Of a DNA stretch of 64,000 nt, positions 60,564 to 64,000 are shown in pieces. The position numbers and the translations under genes are program-made. Below the pieces are notes generated by a model. The model saw only the letters and a list, made by a program, of their open reading frames with translations. It did no database searches and was not told the origin of the DNA. The DNA is from Lysinibacillus sp. KCTC 33748 (GTDB lineage Bacteria > Bacillota > Bacilli > Bacillales_A > Planococcaceae), in assembly GCF_002237755.1 (NCBI RefSeq), contig NZ_MWSJ01000013.1:1-64000 (forward strand). Direction: 5' to 3'. Within the stretch, counting starts at the first letter, position 1; every line of letters starts with the position of its first letter.

Positions 60564-63005
60564 TTATTTAGAAGTAGAAACTTCCTCTTTTTTCTTCACA
60601 ACAAACTCATCATTTACATAATCAATGATTACTTGGTTACCCTTCTCTACATTGCCTTTCAGTAGTTCTTCCGATAAACGGTCTTCTACTTGTTTTTGTA
60701 ATGAACGACGTAGTGGACGGGCACCATATTGAGGATCGTAGCCTTCCTCTGCAATTTTTTCAAGAGCTGAATCCGTTAACTCTAACGAAATGTCTTGCTC
60801 TTTTAGACGTTTTGTTAAAGAATTCGCCATCATCGCTACGATTTCTTTTAAATGTTCTTTTTCTAGTGAGTGGAAGACGATCATTTCGTCGATACGGTTT
60901 AAGAATTCTGGGCGGAATGCTTTTTTCAGTTCCTCCAGCATCGTACCCTTCATATCTTTATACTTCGTATCCGTACCACCGACATTGAAGCCAAGGTTTT
61001 TCTGATATTTTAAAGCATCCGCACCAACGTTTGATGTCATAATAACAACTGTGTTGCGGAAATCCACCACTCGACCTTTAGAGTCTGTTAAACGACCATC
61101 TTCAAGTACTTGAAGTAAAATATTGAAAACATCTGGATGAGCCTTCTCAATTTCATCTAATAATACTACAGAATATGGTTTACGACGAACCTTCTCTGTT
61201 AGTTGACCGCCATCATCAAAACCTACATAGCCTGGAGGTGAACCAACTAAACGTGAAGTCGAATGTTTTTCCATATACTCAGACATATCAACGCGAATCA
61301 TTGCGTCCTCATCACCAAACATAACTTCAGCCAATGCTCTAGCCAGCTCTGTTTTACCAACCCCTGTAGGGCCTAAGAAAATAAATGAACCAATTGGTCG
61401 TTTCGGATCTTTCAAGCCAGCTCTTGCACGACGAATTGCGCGAGAAATCGCCTCTACCGCTTCTCCTTGACCTACAACACGTTTGTGTAACTCTTCTTCA
61501 AGTTGTAATAACTTAGAAGATTCCTCGGAAGCAATTTTAGATACCGGAATTCCAGTCCACATAGATACTACCGCTGCTACATCATCCACTGTAACTTTTG
61601 ATTCGGCTTTACCTTGCTCTTCCTTCCAATTTTTTCTCGTAGTTTCAATTTCATCTTTTAGCTTTTGCTCTGTATCTCTTAATGATGCTGCCTTTTCAAA
61701 CTCTTGACCTGAGACAGCTGCATTCTTTTCAGAGCGTACATTTTCCAGCTTATCTTCAAGCGCTTTTAAGTTTGGTGGCACCGCGAATGAACGTAAGCGT
61801 ACTTTAGAGCCCGCTTCATCAATCAAATCAATCGCCTTATCTGGTAAGAAACGATCAGAAATATATCGGTCACTCATTTTTGCTGCCGCTTCAATAGCTT
61901 CATCTGTGATTTTCACACGGTGATGTGCTTCATAACGATCACGTAAGCCTTGAATAATTTGAATCGCCTCTTCTACAGTTGGCTCATCAACTTGAATTGG
62001 TTGGAAACGGCGCTCTAATGCCGCATCTTTCTCAATATATTTGCGATACTCATCTAGTGTTGTTGCACCAATACATTGAAGCTCACCACGAGCTAAAGAT
62101 GGTTTTAAAATATTTGATGCATCGATGGCACCTTCTGCACCGCCAGCACCGATTAATGTGTGCAATTCATCGATAAATAAAATGACATTACCAGCTTGGC
62201 GAATTTCATCCATTACTTTTTTCAAGCGATCTTCAAATTCACCGCGATATTTTGTTCCAGCAACAACCGTCCCCATATCAAGTGTCATGACACGTTTATC
62301 ACGAAGAATTTCTGGCACTTCATTATTAATAATTTGCTGTGCTAAGCCTTCAGCGATAGCTGTTTTACCAACACCTGGCTCACCGATCAATACAGGGTTA
62401 TTTTTTGTACGGCGCGACAGTACCTCGATAACACGTGTAATCTCCTTGCTTCGACCAATAACCGGATCTAGAGTACCTTCACGAGCAATTTGTGTTAAAT
62501 CACGCGCAAGGCTATCTAAGGTAGGTGTATTGGCAGCCTGTGCAGCTTGTTGACCCGATTGAGCATTGTCATTATTGCCTAATAACAATAGCACTTGCTG
62601 ACGAGCCTTATTCAATCCGACACCAGCATTATTTAATACACGAGCCGCTATCCCTTCACCTTCACGAATAAGCGCCAATAGTAAATGCTCTGTTCCAATA
62701 TAGGAATGGCCTAATTTACGTGATTCATCAACTGATAGCTCTATTACTTTTTTAGCTCTAGGTGTGTAGTGGACAATTGGGCCAACATCCTCTTTACCCT
62801 TCCCTACAAGCTCTTCAATACCCGCTTCAATCATTTGTGGGCTAATATCAATGGCTTCTAATGCTTTTGCAGCAATACCGCCACCTTCGCGGATAAGCCC
62901 TAATAGAATATGCTCCGTTCCAATTGATTCGTGCTTCCAACGAATCGCCTCTTCTTGTGCAAGCTGTAATACTTTTTGCGCGCGTTGTGTAAAACGATTA
63001 AACAT
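60564..63005 (-). CDS. clpC: ATP-dependent Clp protease ATPase subunit ClpC
   Basis: An 813-residue Hsp100 with two N-terminal Clp repeats ([20 protein letters not shown] and the second near residue 85), ATPase domain 1 with Walker A GEPGVGKT (about 208-215), a middle domain with a UVR-type coiled coil (about 415-470), and ATPase domain 2 with GPTGVGKT (about 545). ClpC feeds substrates to ClpP and is activated by adaptors such as MecA and McsB. The ATG 8 bases inside mcsB is used; an in-frame TTG one codon earlier lines up with the B. subtilis MMFGRF start and is possible. Confidence 0.97.
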   Translation of the reverse strand: MFNRFTQRAQKVLQLAQEEAIRWKHESIGTEHILLGLIREGGGIAAKALEAIDISPQMIEAGIEELVGKGKEDVGPIVHYTPRAKKVIELSVDESRKLGHSYIGTEHLLLALIREGEGIAARVLNNAGVGLNKARQQVLLLLGNNDNAQSGQQAAQAANTPTLDSLARDLTQIAREGTLDPVIGRSKEITRVIEVLSRRTKNNPVLIGEPGVGKTAIAEGLAQQIINNEVPEILRDKRVMTLDMGTVVAGTKYRGEFEDRLKKVMDEIRQAGNVILFIDELHTLIGAGGAEGAIDASNILKPSLARGELQCIGATTLDEYRKYIEKDAALERRFQPIQVDEPTVEEAIQIIQGLRDRYEAHHRVKITDEAIEAAAKMSDRYISDRFLPDKAIDLIDEAGSKVRLRSFAVPPNLKALEDKLENVRSEKNAAVSGQEFEKAASLRDTEQKLKDEIETTRKNWKEEQGKAESKVTVDDVAAVVSMWTGIPVSKIASEESSKLLQLEEELHKRVVGQGEAVEAISRAIRRARAGLKDPKRPIGSFIFLGPTGVGKTELARALAEVMFGDEDAMIRVDMSEYMEKHSTSRLVGSPPGYVGFDDGGQLTEKVRRKPYSVVLLDEIEKAHPDVFNILLQVLEDGRLTDSKGRVVDFRNTVVIMTSNVGADALKYQKNLGFNVGGTDTKYKDMKGTMLEELKKAFRPEFLNRIDEMIVFHSLEKEHLKEIVAMMANSLTKRLKEQDISLELTDSALEKIAEEGYDPQYGARPLRRSLQKQVEDRLSEELLKGNVEKGNQVIIDYVNDEFVVKKKEEVSTSK

Positions 63006-64000
63006 CAAATGAATCCTCTCCTTTTCCCCGAATAATAGGCTTACTCATATTTTCTTGAGATAGTGCCTCACGAAGCATTTCAGCTCGTACGCGATCTCGC
63101 TCAGCAGGCGGCAAAACGTCCCCTGCATAATTCTGTAAAAACCCAGGTTGCATACTGACTACACATTCGTTTAATTTGGTCGCTTTAATACCTTCAATTA
63201 ACTGTAAATCTACTCCTAAACGAACATTGGATAAACAGGTAGCAGCTTCCTCACTCGTTAAAACTCGAGCATATGTTAACGTACCTAAAGCACGGTACAC
63301 ACGGTCTTCTAGGGCAAGCTCTGCTTTTTCCATTAACTTGCCTCTTGCATGTCGTTCTTTTTGAATTATTTTCTCAGCGACACTTTGGATGTCCGCTAAA
63401 ATGTCATCTTCTGTTTTTCCTAGTGTAATCTGATTTGACACTTGGTAAACATTACCTATATTTTCGCTACCTTCCCCATATATTCCTCTTACCGTCATTC
63501 CTAATCGTGTCATTGCATTAATGATTTGATTCATCTGACCCGTAAGTGTAAGGGCTGGCAGGTGCATCATGACAGATGCTCGTAAACCCGTACCAATATT
63601 TGTTGGACAACTTGTTAAATAACCAAATGTATCTCGGAACGCATAAGGCAGAGCTTTCTCTAAGGTACGATCAATTTTATTGGCCTGCTCGTATGCCTTT
63701 TGAAGTTGAAAACTCGCTGTCATACATTGAATGCGTAAATGGTCTTCTTCGTTCACCATAATGCTAATTGATTCGTCATCCGATAAGAGCATGGAGCCAA
63801 CTTGCTCTTTTTTTGCAAGCTGAGGACTAATTAAATGTTTTTCTACAAGTATTTGACGTTGTAAAGGCGTTAAATCCTTAATAGCAAAATATGAATAATT
63901 TCCTTGAAGTTCTGTACTGTCCTTTATTGCATGTGTAACTGCCTGTTCTACATGTAATGCTTCATCCTCTGTAAAGGCTAATGGAAAACGATAACCATTT
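62998..64000 (-). CDS. mcsB: Protein-arginine kinase McsB (partial, 5' end beyond window)
   Basis: The last 333 residues are visible; the frame stays open to the right edge, and the beginning reads [20 protein letters not shown]. It is a phosphagen-kinase-fold arginine kinase that marks proteins for ClpC-ClpP. Conserved blocks are [20 protein letters not shown] (active-site loop, with the catalytic Cys in SCPTN), [20 protein letters not shown] (guanidino and ADP binding) and [12 protein letters not shown]. The missing N-terminus is about 25-30 residues. Its 3' end overlaps clpC by 8 bases. The operon probably continues upstream as ctsR-mcsA. Confidence 0.95.
   Translation of the reverse strand, partial: NGYRFPLAFTEDEALHVEQAVTHAIKDSTELQGNYSYFAIKDLTPLQRQILVEKHLISPQLAKKEQVGSMLLSDDESISIMVNEEDHLRIQCMTASFQLQKAYEQANKIDRTLEKALPYAFRDTFGYLTSCPTNIGTGLRASVMMHLPALTLTGQMNQIINAMTRLGMTVRGIYGEGSENIGNVYQVSNQITLGKTEDDILADIQSVAEKIIQKERHARGKLMEKAELALEDRVYRALGTLTYARVLTSEEAATCLSNVRLGVDLQLIEGIKATKLNECVVSMQPGFLQNYAGDVLPPAERDRVRAEMLREALSQENMSKPIIRGKGEDSFDV

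Overview
This window comes from the chromosome of a low-GC, spore-forming Gram-positive bacterium, very probably Lysinibacillus or a close relative. The evidence is the 16S rRNA 5' end on the minus strand at position 1-94, whose first variable loop looks Lysinibacillus-like, the sporulation genes (kbaA, gerD, cwlD, sigH), the arginine-kinase/ClpC stress operon, the zinc forms of L33, L36 and S14, and a gene order that follows Bacillus subtilis closely. Almost every gene is on the minus strand, so transcription runs from high to low coordinates.

Layout, low to high coordinates. 1-493: start of an rRNA operon, its promoter, and a hairpin repeat. 494-5824: sporulation block (a degenerate PdaB-like protein, kbaA, gerD, salA, cwlD) plus a duplicated-domain lipoprotein. 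6050-10679: rpsI-rplM, truA and the ECF vitamin-transporter module ecfA1-ecfA2-ecfT. 10680-11191: a gene-free interval rich in hairpins and terminators. 11192-25506: the S10-spc-alpha ribosomal supercluster (rpsJ to rplQ, including secY, adk, infA and rpoA). 25957-31966: an accessory block with a Na+/H+ antiporter-family protein and a four-gene Bce-type peptide-antibiotic sensing and resistance module, inserted between tuf and rpsJ. 32256-37094: tuf, fusA, rpsG, rpsL and rplGB. 37233-48044: rpoC, rpoB, an rRNA-methyltransferase-like gene, rplL, rplJ, rplA, rplK. 48272-54227: nusG, secE, rpmG, sigH, yacP, rlmB, mrnC, cysS, cysE. 54228-64000: a cysteine T-box, gltX, ispF, ispD, yacL, radA, clpC and the 3' part of mcsB.

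Functionally the window is the core gene-expression locus of the cell: RNA polymerase (rpoA, rpoB, rpoC, nusG), about half of the ribosomal proteins, three translation factors (infA, fusA, tuf), protein export (secY, secE), two tRNA synthetases and RNA maturation enzymes. It also carries stress proteolysis (mcsB, clpC), DNA repair (radA), isoprenoid synthesis (ispD, ispF) and sporulation functions. Sequence-level regulation is visible in many places: sigma-A promoters with 16-18 base spacers before rrn, rplM, rpsJ, rplGB, rplJ, rplK, tuf and cysE; a Cys T-box; an L10 leader with an attenuator; a probable L13 leader; and intrinsic terminators.

The least ordinary features are (1) a family of intergenic hairpin repeats whose two fullest copies, next to rrn and between secE and nusG, keep the same folds while a base pair in the stem covaries; (2) the structured gene-free interval between rplQ and ecfA1; (3) three departures from the usual gene order: no map between adk and infA, no disA between radA and yacL, and a catalytically dead-looking protein at the pdaB position; and (4) the resistance module placed inside the str-S10 junction. 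No CRISPR array, insertion sequence, prophage or tRNA gene was recognised.
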